Source: CAYTAP01 sp964435775
GTDB taxonomy: Bacteria; Planctomycetota; Phycisphaerae; Tepidisphaerales; Tepidisphaeraceae
Assembly: GCA_964435775.1 (NCBI GenBank)
Contig: CAYTAP010000156.1
Location: 1-7,247 of the forward strand
Length of the DNA: 7,247 nt
Reading direction: 5' to 3'
A program made the position numbers and the translations under genes. Shown piece after piece: positions 1 to 5,437 of this stretch; the first letter of the stretch is position 1; every line of letters starts with the position of its first letter. The notes under the pieces were generated by a model. It saw nothing but the letters and a program-made list of their open reading frames with translations. It was not told the origin of the DNA and made no database searches.

Positions 1-537
1 CTGGGCCCGCTTGATCAGGCGGCTCAAAACGCCCGGGTCGATTCGATAATTCGTCAGCGCCTGCGCCGCCGCGTCGGCCAGCGTCTTGTCCGACCCGAGC
101 AAACTGAATAAAGGATCGATGAACTGATCGCCCGGGCGGGCATCGAGAGACAACGCCCGCGCCGCCGCCAGTTGGCTGCGAATGTTCCCCTCGTCAACCA
201 GCGCACTGTGAAGCATTTGCATCGCCGCATCCGTGTGACGGGACACCAGCCGACGCGCCGCCTCGTCGCGCTGTTCCTGCCGGGCGGTGGAATCATTCAG
301 TGTGGCCCCGAGACTCTTCAGATCCGCCGCCACATCCTCTCTGAGATCAATCGCCGCCGGCGTTGATGCTCCGGCATCATCCGCGTCACTGGGCGTCACA
401 GGCGCCCGAAGCGCATTGTCAGTGACTTGCCCGGTCGTGCTTTTGGCCGAGGTGTCGATCGTCGCCGACAGCGCATGGAGCGGCGTGGACGTCAACGCGG
501 TCGTCGCCGCCAGCATCAGGAGATGAATCCTTAGCAT
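1..537 (-). CDS. Secreted HEAT-like repeat protein, N-terminal part (cut by window edge)
   Basis: An open frame of 179 codons runs from an ATG at 537 to the left edge without a stop, so only the N-terminus is present. Residues 1-25 (MLRIHLLMLAATTALTSTPL...) look like a Sec signal peptide: a basic start, a hydrophobic core and small residues before the likely cleavage site. Residues 30-65 are low-complexity and rich in Ala, Thr, Asp and Pro, a probable linker. From about residue 68 the sequence is Ala/Leu-rich and helical, with spaced motifs such as EAARRLVSRH, QLAAARALS and ADAAAQALTNY that resemble HEAT-type helical repeats. The product is probably exported and acts as a binding scaffold; its partner cannot be told. 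An in-frame ATG at 516 is an alternative start. No clear Shine-Dalgarno sequence sits before either. The HEAT assignment is by eye only. Confidence 0.72.
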   Translation of the reverse strand, partial: MLRIHLLMLAATTALTSTPLHALSATIDTSAKSTTGQVTDNALRAPVTPSDADDAGASTPAAIDLREDVAADLKSLGATLNDSTARQEQRDEAARRLVSRHTDAAMQMLHSALVDEGNIRSQLAAARALSLDARPGDQFIDPLFSLLGSDKTLADAAAQALTNYRIDPGVLSRLIKRAQ

Positions 538-888
538 CCCTCGCACCGTCTCTCGCCTGTTACGCGCCTGGGCGTGCGGTTTGGACGGCCCGGCGAAGTT
601 CGCACCTCGCGGTCGGGACGTCCGCCCACCATCGGACGGGCAGGAGCGGCCTGCCCTCTCCTTTGCATCCAATTCGAGCGGGGTCGGCTGGGGAACCCAT
701 CCCCGCCACACAATGATCCTCCATACGCCACTGTTGTCGGAGTGCGAAGATTACCGCATTCCCCATGCGGCGTACAGACCACCCGGGGTCATGGAGGGCG
801 TCGCTCCCGCGACGCCACGACGTTGCGCGAGCAACGCCTCCAAATCCCCCCTCGCCAAGTACCACGGCACACCCATCGACCGCGCCCA
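538..888. other. Gene-poor spacer with a cluster of hairpins
   Basis: About 350 bases lie between two minus-strand genes. Overlapping open frames exist on both strands, but none shows a recognisable domain or ribosome binding site, and the translations are rich in Arg, Pro, Gly and Trp, as expected for chance frames in GC-rich DNA. What stands out are four perfect inverted repeats: 638-644 with 650-656 (7 bp), 754-759 with 765-770 (6 bp), 797-804 with 809-816 (8 bp, 4-base loop) and 821-826 with 831-836 (6 bp, GCGA tetraloop when read on plus). No T-run follows any of them on the minus strand, so they are not classic intrinsic terminators. No tRNA, SRP RNA or RNase P RNA signature was found. 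Confidence 0.55.
797..836. repeat. Tandem pair of perfect GC-rich hairpins
   Basis: Two stem-loops lie four bases apart. The first pairs GGCGTCGC (797-804) with GCGACGCC (809-816) around TCCC. The second pairs CGTTGC (821-826) with GCAACG (831-836) around GCGA, a GNRA tetraloop in plus-strand RNA. They start 52 bases past the stop of the minus gene ending at 889, so they may stop exonucleases or transcription at the end of that operon, though no U-tract follows. They could instead belong to a small structured RNA. Confidence 0.5.
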
Positions 889-1401
889 TCACGAATCATG
901 CGATTTCAGTTGATGCCTGATCCGCTTCAACTGCCGGAGGTATAGCAGACGCGAGTTGACCGCCAGGACCGGCGCATACCAGGTGAGAAAGCCGTGCATC
1001 ACATTGTAGTAATGCAGCCGCCGAAGCAGACGACCCGCCAATCGCGGCGGAAGGCGCAGGCAATGCTCCCGCTCAACCACATGGGCAAGCAGGCCGTAGT
1101 AAGTATGGAATCGGACCTCCACCAGGCATGACGCCCCGGCCTGTTCCACGCCAGCGCCAGGCCCCGTGCGGGTGATGCCCGTCGAGGAGCTATCATCGCG
1201 GTCGGCGGCGTCCGCGCCCACACCGTACTTGCTTAGAATCCCCGCCAGGTCCCGCTCGCCCCACCGCGTCGTGACACCCACCGCCCACCCCACCAGATCA
1301 CCCGCGCGGCCGACGACCGTATCGATCACGCCCCCGCCCCAGCCTGACGATTCGCGTGACAATCGCACCACCGAGCCGTCGCCCGTTAAACATTCAACCA
1401 C
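889..1401 (-). CDS. Unknown protein downstream of rpiB, basic-aromatic C-terminus
   Basis: The frame ends at TGA 889-891. It is open well upstream, overlapping rpiB, so the start is uncertain; the GTG at 1401, five bases after the rpiB stop, gives 170 residues and best fits an operon. No good Shine-Dalgarno sequence marks it, and other in-frame GTG or TTG codons further in are possible. The N-terminal half is Gly/Val-rich with a WGERDLAGILSKYGVG segment; the middle (about residues 70-90) is polar and of low complexity. The C-terminal 80 residues look like real protein, with the clusters EVRFHTYYGLLAHVVEREH and LHYYNVMHGFLTWYAPVLAV, the latter hydrophobic enough for a membrane-associated helix, then a basic tail (LRQLKRIRHQLKSHDS). 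I do not recognise the family. Being last in the tsaC-rpiB transcription unit suggests co-expression but not a function. Confidence 0.55.
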   Translation of the reverse strand: MVECLTGDGSVVRLSRESSGWGGGVIDTVVGRAGDLVGWAVGVTTRWGERDLAGILSKYGVGADAADRDDSSSTGITRTGPGAGVEQAGASCLVEVRFHTYYGLLAHVVEREHCLRLPPRLAGRLLRRLHYYNVMHGFLTWYAPVLAVNSRLLYLRQLKRIRHQLKSHDS

Positions 1402-1406
1402 CCCGC

Positions 1407-1907
1407 TTACGCCACCGACGCCTGATCGCCCGGCCGCAATTCCACCCGTTTCTTGATGAGGTCCTGGTTGTCCCGCTCCACATCGCACACCTTCGCCACC
1501 CGCCGGGCATGCCGCCCTTCGGCGAATCCCGTACTCAGGAAGATTTCGACGATCGAGCGGATGTGGTCCTCATTCAGCAGGTCCGTGCCCAGGCAAAGCA
1601 CGTTGCAATGATGATGCTCGCGGGCCCGCCTGGCCGTCACTTCATCATGCGCCAGCGCCGCGCGAATGCCGGGAATCTTGTTGGCGGTGATCGACATGCC
1701 GATCCCGCTGCCATCAAGGAGAATGCCGATCTCCGCATTTCCCTCGGCAACCGCCCGCGCCGCCGGCGCGGCATAGTCGGGATAATCGACCGACCCCGAA
1801 CCGTCGCATCCCATGTCCACCACCGTATGCCCCAGCTTTTTGAGCAGAGGGACCAGTTTGCGCTTGGCTTCATAACCCCGATGATCACACGCGACGGCAA
1901 TGGTCAT
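1407..1907 (-). CDS. rpiB: Ribose-5-phosphate isomerase B (LacAB/RpiB family)
   Basis: RpiB interconverts ribose 5-phosphate and ribulose 5-phosphate in the cytosolic pentose phosphate pathway. The 166-residue product has the family layout: MTIAVACDHRGYEAK at the N-terminus (Asp8-His9-Arg10 for phosphate and ring contacts), SVDYPDYA at 39-46, GSGIGMSITANK at 66-77, and REHHHCNVLCLG at 96-107. The ATG at 1907 is chosen because MTIAVACDHRG is the usual start and AGGAAG (1915-1920) lies 7 bases before it; a longer in-frame start at 1949 would lack this. The family's usual catalytic Cys, in the CGTG/CGSG motif, is Asp65 here (LLDGSGIG), and the Asn that normally follows the ring-opening His is also His. 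The C-terminus is about 15-20 residues longer than in E. coli. The gene lies 80 bases downstream of the tsaC fusion. The isomerase fold is secure; the exact substrate is less so. Confidence 0.93.
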   Translation of the reverse strand: MTIAVACDHRGYEAKRKLVPLLKKLGHTVVDMGCDGSGSVDYPDYAAPAARAVAEGNAEIGILLDGSGIGMSITANKIPGIRAALAHDEVTARRAREHHHCNVLCLGTDLLNEDHIRSIVEIFLSTGFAEGRHARRVAKVCDVERDNQDLIKKRVELRPGDQASVA

Positions 1908-1914
1908 AAAAACA

Positions 1915-1920
1915 CTTCCT
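1915..1920 (-). promoter_or_regulatory. Ribosome binding site deciding the rpiB start
   Basis: AGGAAG on the minus strand, 7 bases before the ATG at 1907. It supports that ATG over the in-frame start codon 42 bases further upstream. Confidence 0.75.
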
Positions 1921-1935
1921 GTTGCTTGCTTGAAT

Positions 1936-1955
1936 GCGGCGGATTCCACCGCCGC
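1936..1955 (-). repeat. Intercistronic hairpin between the tsaC fusion and rpiB
   Basis: GCGGCGG (1936-1942) pairs perfectly with CCGCCGC (1949-1955) around a 6-base loop. It sits in the 80-base gap between the stop of the tsaC fusion and the rpiB start. No U-tract follows on the minus strand, so it is more likely an mRNA stability or attenuation element than a full terminator. Confidence 0.5.
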
Positions 1956-1987
1956 CCATCACTCCAGACGTGTCGCGGGACAACGCC

Positions 1988-3130
1988 TTAGCCCAATGTT
2001 GCTTCGTCCAGGCGCTTGTCGATCAGCGCAACAAGTTGCCCGGCCAATACGCGATACGTCGTCAAATCGGCGCCGATGGGATCGTCAATATCGCCGTCGG
2101 GGTTGAGCGTTTCCACTTTATCCGCCGCCGACGGCACCAGCGCCGTGACCGACCGGCTGTGGTCGCGGCTCATCGTCAAAATCAAATCCGCCTGATGGAT
2201 CAATTCCACCGTCAGCGGACGAGAGCGATGCCGCGCCAGATCAGAACCCATTTCCTTCAACGCTTCAACCGCCGGAATCGCCGCCGGCGCGCCGGAAATC
2301 GCCGAACTCCCGGCCGACAGCACGCTGATCCGCTTGCCCTCCAGCGCATCCACGGATGTGTTCAGCTTCTGCGAGATGATGCTCTTGGCAATCGCTTCAG
2401 CCATCGGGGAGCGACAGGTGTTTCCGCTGCAGACGAAAAGTATGGTTGTCCTCATCAATCGCTCAATAATCCGTTCATCATAGACCCCGCTGCGTACCAC
2501 TTCGTAATGATCATCATACACGCGAACCATCGTTGATGGCTTGGAATAGGTCGTCGGACCGGCATCGACGATCAGATCCACCTTGCCGTCCAGTTCCGTC
2601 GCCAACTCACCGGCCGGGCCGGATGACGATACCGGACCAGGACCCGCCGACTCAACCCCCACCGCAATCGCCGCCACCGGACCGGAAACCACGCCAATCA
2701 CGTCGGATGCCACCTGATGATCTGGGCACCGAAGCGTGATCGTGTCATTAAAATAGAGGTCTTGACGCGAAAGTCCAAGGCTTTTGGCCACTTCCACCTG
2801 TCGGTCGGCCACCACGTCAAAAACCAACGCCACCGGACCCGGCCAGAGCTTCTTCATCATCCGACGTCCGAGCGGACCAACCTCCCCAAGATAACGGCCG
2901 GCTTGATTGCGACCGGCCAGATGAATCGTCAATGGCCTTGACGCGCCCTCGTCTCCGCGCAATTGCTTGAGCCTTGATAGCGATTGCGCCTGATCCAGTC
3001 GTCCAGCGGCACCGTAGACCGTCTCGGTCGGCAAAACAACGATCCCGCCCTCATTCAGCACGCCGGCGGCGCGTTGAATCACCCCCTCGTAATCCTCGCT
3101 CCCGAAAATGGATACAGCTTTGACAGGCAT
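1988..3130 (-). CDS. Fusion: threonylcarbamoyl-AMP synthase (TsaC/Sua5) with low-MW phosphatase (YwlE-like)
   Basis: This 380-residue protein joins two enzymes. Residues 12-215 form a YrdC/TsaC domain, which makes threonylcarbamoyl-AMP from Thr, bicarbonate and ATP for t6A37 tRNA modification; visible motifs are LPTETVYGAAG (33-43), RPLTIHL (65-71), LRCPDH (133-138) and PSTMVRV (198-204). The normal PSAN-x-SG motif is not recognisable; the matching stretch reads AAIAVGVESAG (153-163). Residues 227-378 form a low-molecular-weight phosphatase with P-loop VCSGNTCRSP (nucleophile Cys234, Arg240) and the general-acid motif DDPIG (Asp350). Thr238 in the P-loop matches protein-arginine phosphatase YwlE rather than the Ile of tyrosine phosphatases. 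The ATG at 3130 is preferred over a TTG at 3148 because the promoter at 3159-3188 would leave almost no leader for the TTG. It is followed by rpiB, as in Bacillus ywlC-ywlE-ywlF. The phosphoarginine role is inferred. Confidence 0.92.
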   Translation of the reverse strand: MPVKAVSIFGSEDYEGVIQRAAGVLNEGGIVVLPTETVYGAAGRLDQAQSLSRLKQLRGDEGASRPLTIHLAGRNQAGRYLGEVGPLGRRMMKKLWPGPVALVFDVVADRQVEVAKSLGLSRQDLYFNDTITLRCPDHQVASDVIGVVSGPVAAIAVGVESAGPGPVSSSGPAGELATELDGKVDLIVDAGPTTYSKPSTMVRVYDDHYEVVRSGVYDERIIERLMRTTILFVCSGNTCRSPMAEAIAKSIISQKLNTSVDALEGKRISVLSAGSSAISGAPAAIPAVEALKEMGSDLARHRSRPLTVELIHQADLILTMSRDHSRSVTALVPSAADKVETLNPDGDIDDPIGADLTTYRVLAGQLVALIDKRLDEATLG

Positions 3131-3158
3131 CGATCTATGAACGGACAATCCCCCGGCG

Positions 3159-3188
3159 ATTATGAGGCGAGTGAAAGACGACTGTCAA
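3159..3188 (-). promoter_or_regulatory. Sigma70-like promoter for the tsaC-rpiB operon
   Basis: On the minus strand a perfect -35 TTGACA (3183-3188) and a -10 CATAAT (3159-3164) are separated by 18 bases. The start site would fall near 3152, giving a leader of roughly 20 bases before the ATG at 3130. The match is 11 of 12 to consensus; spacing is one base over the optimum. Confidence 0.65.
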
Positions 3189-3271
3189 GCTGGCTAAATT
3201 GCCGATCAATAGCGCCCCAAGTAAATACAGCCTCCCCCTTTTCATGCAAGAGGCACAAACCGCCGATCATG

Positions 3272-3294
3272 AGGGGAGACGAAGGGCTCTTCGT
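3272..3294 (+). promoter_or_regulatory. Shine-Dalgarno separated from the start by a hairpin
   Basis: AGGGGAG (3272-3278) is a good ribosome binding site but lies 24 bases before the ATG at 3303. Immediately after it, ACGAAG (3279-3284) pairs with CTTCGT (3289-3294) around GGCT. Folding this 16-base hairpin leaves 8 bases between the binding site and the ATG, a normal distance. The hairpin may therefore place or regulate initiation. This is inference from geometry alone. Confidence 0.4.
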
Positions 3295-3302
3295 CGATTC
3301 TT

Positions 3303-3533
3303 ATGTACTGGCTGATTCCCGGCGCCATTCTCTGTGGGTGGGTTCTCCTTCGTCTCATGGGGGCCGAGCGGCAGGCGCAGTTGCAGACCATGCGCCAACT
3401 GGTTGAACAGGAGCAGCAGCTCCAGCGCCCCAGGAAGCCGGCGCAGGATTCAACGGACCCCTCCGACATTCCAACCCTCTCATCGCCCCTTCCCGAACTG
3501 GGCGCGCCTGTTCCAATCACCAAGTCGGTTTGA
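3303..3533 (+). CDS. Small single-pass membrane protein with coiled coil
   Basis: This 76-residue product begins with one hydrophobic helix, residues 2-18 (YWLIPGAILCGWVLLRL), that is a probable uncleaved anchor. Residues 21-43 (AERQAQLQTMRQLVEQEQQ...) are charged and Gln-rich, typical of a short amphipathic or coiled-coil helix. The tail from 44 is Pro/Ser-rich and probably disordered. The stop overlaps the start of the next gene (TTG at 3530), so the two are likely translationally coupled and may work as a pair in the inner membrane. The gene diverges from the tsaC operon; the 172-base gap holds the latter's promoter and a weak plus-strand candidate, TTGCCG (3199-3204) with TAAATA (3222-3227). 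I know no family for it. Gene status rests on the anchor, the overlap and the plausible start. Confidence 0.62.
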   Translation: MYWLIPGAILCGWVLLRLMGAERQAQLQTMRQLVEQEQQLQRPRKPAQDSTDPSDIPTLSSPLPELGAPVPITKSV

Positions 3534-4621
3534 CAGAAGTTGTGATCCCGCCTAATGTTTCGTTGGTAAGCACCGCACAATTCAAATCGTTCTTTCGCGA
3601 GGTGATCGTGGAAACGCTCCAACCTGAAACACGCGTGGAAAAGCGTCCGTTCGTCTCGTTCACATGGGTGTATCCAGTGATCTGCGCCGCGGCGCTGGTC
3701 CTGCTCGCTTTTGGCATCAAACAGGCGGCGACCGGACACGGATGGATCCTCTTTTCGGCAGGATGCTGCACGGTGGCGCTCGTCCTGGTCACCTGGCCAT
3801 TGGCACACGCGCTGCGCCGCAATCAGAAATTGGCCGAGACGAACGAGGCGGCGGTGCTCACGACGGTGACCGATCGCTTGCAACAATTGGCCGTGTTGCT
3901 GGAACTGATCAGCGAGCAGCAGTTGCTCAGCGACCGCGCCAAATCGGTGGCGTTTCGGGACAAGGACCGCGATGCCCTCCGCAGGGCGATCCAGGAGGAG
4001 ATTTTGCGGCAGGATTGGGAGGCCGCGCTGGTCTTGGCCGGGGAAATTGAAACGGAGTTTGGGTATCGTCAGGAATCGGAGCGATTCCGCGAGCAGATCA
4101 ACGAAAAACGTCGGGATGCGGTGCGCAGGCAGATCACCGATGCCGTGATGGTGGTGGATCGCCACATCCGGGCCGAGCAATGGGGGCTTGCATTGAAAGA
4201 GGCGGATCGGCTCCTCGGCGTTTACCCCGATGAGCCGCGCATTCAGCATCTGCCCCAGGAAATCGTCGCGCGGCGCAATCAACAAAAACAGCGGCTGCTC
4301 GATGGGTGGAAAGAAGCGCTGGCGCGACGCGACACCGATGGCAGCATCGAAATCCTCAAGCAACTCGACAACTACCTGACGCCCAGCGAGGCCGAGAGCC
4401 TTCAGGACAGCGCCCGCGGCGTCTTCAAGGAGAAGTTGACCCACCTTCGCGACCAGTTCGCACAAGTGGTTCAGGATCACAAATGGGCCGAGGCGGTGGA
4501 ATTGGGCGACACGATCATGACCGACTTCCCCAACACGCGAATCGCGCAGGAAGTGCGGGAAAAAATGGACGTGTTGCGTCAACGCGCCGGTAATGCCCCT
4601 GCGGGCGCTGCGGCATCATAG
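3530..4621 (+). CDS. Two-helix membrane protein with four TPR-like repeats
   Basis: The 363-residue product has a short N-terminal cytoplasmic part, two membrane helices at about 46-63 and 71-91, and a long soluble C-terminal domain. Residues 97-160 are highly charged and helical, a likely coiled coil. Four degenerate repeats of about 35-50 residues follow, each opening with a helix of the type xxW-x-x-A-L: QDWEAALVLAGEIETEFG (161-178), EQWGLALKEADRLLGVYP (216-233), RDTDGSIEILKQLDNYLT (267-284) and HKWAEAVELGDTIMTDFP (317-334). The pattern W-x2-A ... FP-x4-I resembles TPR or Sel1-like helical hairpins, so it probably binds another protein at the inner face of the membrane. The start is a TTG overlapping the previous stop; a GTG at 3542 is the alternative. 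The Ala/Gly tail is unstructured. No enzyme motif is visible and I cannot assign a function. Confidence 0.82.
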   Translation: MTEVVIPPNVSLVSTAQFKSFFREVIVETLQPETRVEKRPFVSFTWVYPVICAAALVLLAFGIKQAATGHGWILFSAGCCTVALVLVTWPLAHALRRNQKLAETNEAAVLTTVTDRLQQLAVLLELISEQQLLSDRAKSVAFRDKDRDALRRAIQEEILRQDWEAALVLAGEIETEFGYRQESERFREQINEKRRDAVRRQITDAVMVVDRHIRAEQWGLALKEADRLLGVYPDEPRIQHLPQEIVARRNQQKQRLLDGWKEALARRDTDGSIEILKQLDNYLTPSEAESLQDSARGVFKEKLTHLRDQFAQVVQDHKWAEAVELGDTIMTDFPNTRIAQEVREKMDVLRQRAGNAPAGAAAS

Positions 4622-4731
4622 GACAAGTCACCGGCACTTGACCGGCCCGCCATGATCGAGCGTGACGAGTCGAAATGGAGCTCCCATACGCCAATGAATC
4701 TTTTGATTTGGGAGATCAACAAGTCTTACCA

Positions 4732-5127
4732 TCACTGCCCGGCCGCAATGGCAGCAACGGATGGATAGTCCAAGGTCTTCTGATCGGCGGTAATCAAGGG
4801 TACATCGAGCAGTCGCGCCAAGGCGACAATCAGCCGATCCGCCGGATCACAGTGAAATTCGCCTGGCAAAGCCGTTGATTCCAGGCATAGCGCGTCCGTC
4901 AGCGGCTCGACGCGAATCTGTTCGGCCGATTGTGCAACCTCAAGCCAGGATCGCACGGACGGGCGCAGCCGCAGGCACCCCAGTGAAACAGCCATTGATA
5001 TCTTAAGCAGGGAGATGGCGCAAATGCGAACATCGCCTTCCGTGTCAATTCGATCCCGAATGGACGGCTTGAGCCGGTGATGATCATCCACCCACCAAAT
5101 CCAGACATGGGTGTCCAGGACGATCAC
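4732..5127 (-). CDS. PIN-domain toxin, VapC type, with one acidic residue lost
   Basis: VapC toxins are Mg-dependent ribonucleases that cut tRNA or rRNA and are held inactive by a partner antitoxin. The 131-residue product begins MIVLDTHVWIWW, the classic PIN start with Asp5. Asp94 and Asp97 lie in HCDPADRLIVALA (92-104) and Asp115 in ITADQKTL (112-119), matching the conserved C-terminal motifs. The second acidic site, normally Glu in an AISxWE motif, reads AISLLKISM (37-45): Lys42 stands where Glu is expected, so activity may be lost or reduced. Start: GTG at 5127 overlaps the antitoxin stop in a GTGA, typical of toxin-antitoxin operons; an in-frame ATG at 5169 would extend into the antitoxin with no conserved sequence. 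It converges with the plus-strand pair ending at 4621. Family assignment is firm; activity is doubtful. Confidence 0.88.
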   Translation of the reverse strand: MIVLDTHVWIWWVDDHHRLKPSIRDRIDTEGDVRICAISLLKISMAVSLGCLRLRPSVRSWLEVAQSAEQIRVEPLTDALCLESTALPGEFHCDPADRLIVALARLLDVPLITADQKTLDYPSVAAIAAGQ

Positions 5128-5354
5128 TTCAGCATCTCCCAATCTTCGACGGGAATCATCGGTTCGCACGGATCTTCGAAATGTTCGACGCTCCCCTGAA
5201 GTATCTCACGAACCCCGGCGATTGGAAGTCGTTTGGGTGAAGAATGCGGGCGTTCCTCGACGACAGTGACTCGAACATGCTGCCCATTGGCGAACGGCAG
5301 ATGCGACACTTCGATCTTTCCGTCACGAACGATAACGTCATTGACTTCGAACAT
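5124..5354 (-). CDS. Antitoxin partner of the PIN toxin
   Basis: This 76-residue product lies directly upstream of the PIN toxin and overlaps it by 4 bases. Residues 1-34 (MFEVNDVIVRDGKIEVSHLP... then VRVTVVEE) form a short beta-rich domain with the pattern of AF2212/DUF104-like antitoxins (x-V-x-DGKIEV-x-LP-x-G-x-VRVTV). The C-terminal tail GSVEHFEDPCEPMIPVEDWE (54-73) matches the acidic, Pro-containing tails with which such antitoxins wrap the toxin. The ATG at 5354 is chosen because AAGGG (5361-5365) lies 6 bases before it; a longer frame starting at 5423 has no ribosome site. Its promoter would lie in the 83 bases between it and the tmRNA 3' end, or it may be read from the tmRNA promoter. 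The exact family is by pattern only. Confidence 0.82.
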   Translation of the reverse strand: MFEVNDVIVRDGKIEVSHLPFANGQHVRVTVVEERPHSSPKRLPIAGVREILQGSVEHFEDPCEPMIPVEDWEMLK

Positions 5355-5404
5355 GACACACCCTTGCCGCGTCGCCGTGAAATGGACAATGTGTGAAGGA
5401 GTCA

Positions 5405-5424
5405 ATTGAATCCGTTGGTTCAAT
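5405..5424. promoter_or_regulatory. Inverted repeat upstream of the antitoxin, possible operator
   Basis: ATTGAA (5405-5410) and TTCAAT (5419-5424) form a perfect 6-bp dyad separated by 8 bases, between the tmRNA 3' end and the antitoxin start. Antitoxin operons are often autoregulated at such sites. It could also simply fold in the tmRNA trailer. Weak evidence. Confidence 0.3.
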
Positions 5425-5437
5425 GATCCCTTCGGTA

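Noticed and set aside
538..888. A tRNA, SRP RNA or riboswitch in the hairpin-rich spacer.
   Set aside because: No T-loop consensus, no SRP core and no riboswitch core that I could recognise; kept only as a structured spacer.
560..892. A 110-codon minus frame whose GTG overlaps the stop at 889-891 in the GTGA style of coupled genes.
   Set aside because: No ribosome site or recognisable motif, composition of a chance frame, competing frames on the other strand, and it runs through three of the hairpins.
574..945. Two overlapping plus-strand frames of 123 and 110 codons in the spacer.
   Set aside because: Arg/Pro-rich translations with no domain, no ribosome site, and they run into the minus-strand gene.
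1356..1991. A 211-codon plus-strand frame opposite rpiB.
   Set aside because: rpiB on the minus strand is firmly identified; this is its antisense shadow.
1934..2536. A 200-codon plus-strand frame opposite the phosphatase domain.
   Set aside because: The minus-strand frame has the P-loop and the DDPIG motif; this one is Arg/His-rich with no family features.
3242..4582. A 446-codon open frame on the minus strand, the longest in the window.
   Set aside because: It lies opposite the two plus-strand genes with clear membrane helices and repeats; its translation has no domain and the pattern of a GC-rich shadow frame.
4675..4722. CTCCCA and TGGGAG around 4681-4714 as a terminator between the converging genes.
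   Set aside because: Only 6 bp with a long loop and no U-tract on either strand.
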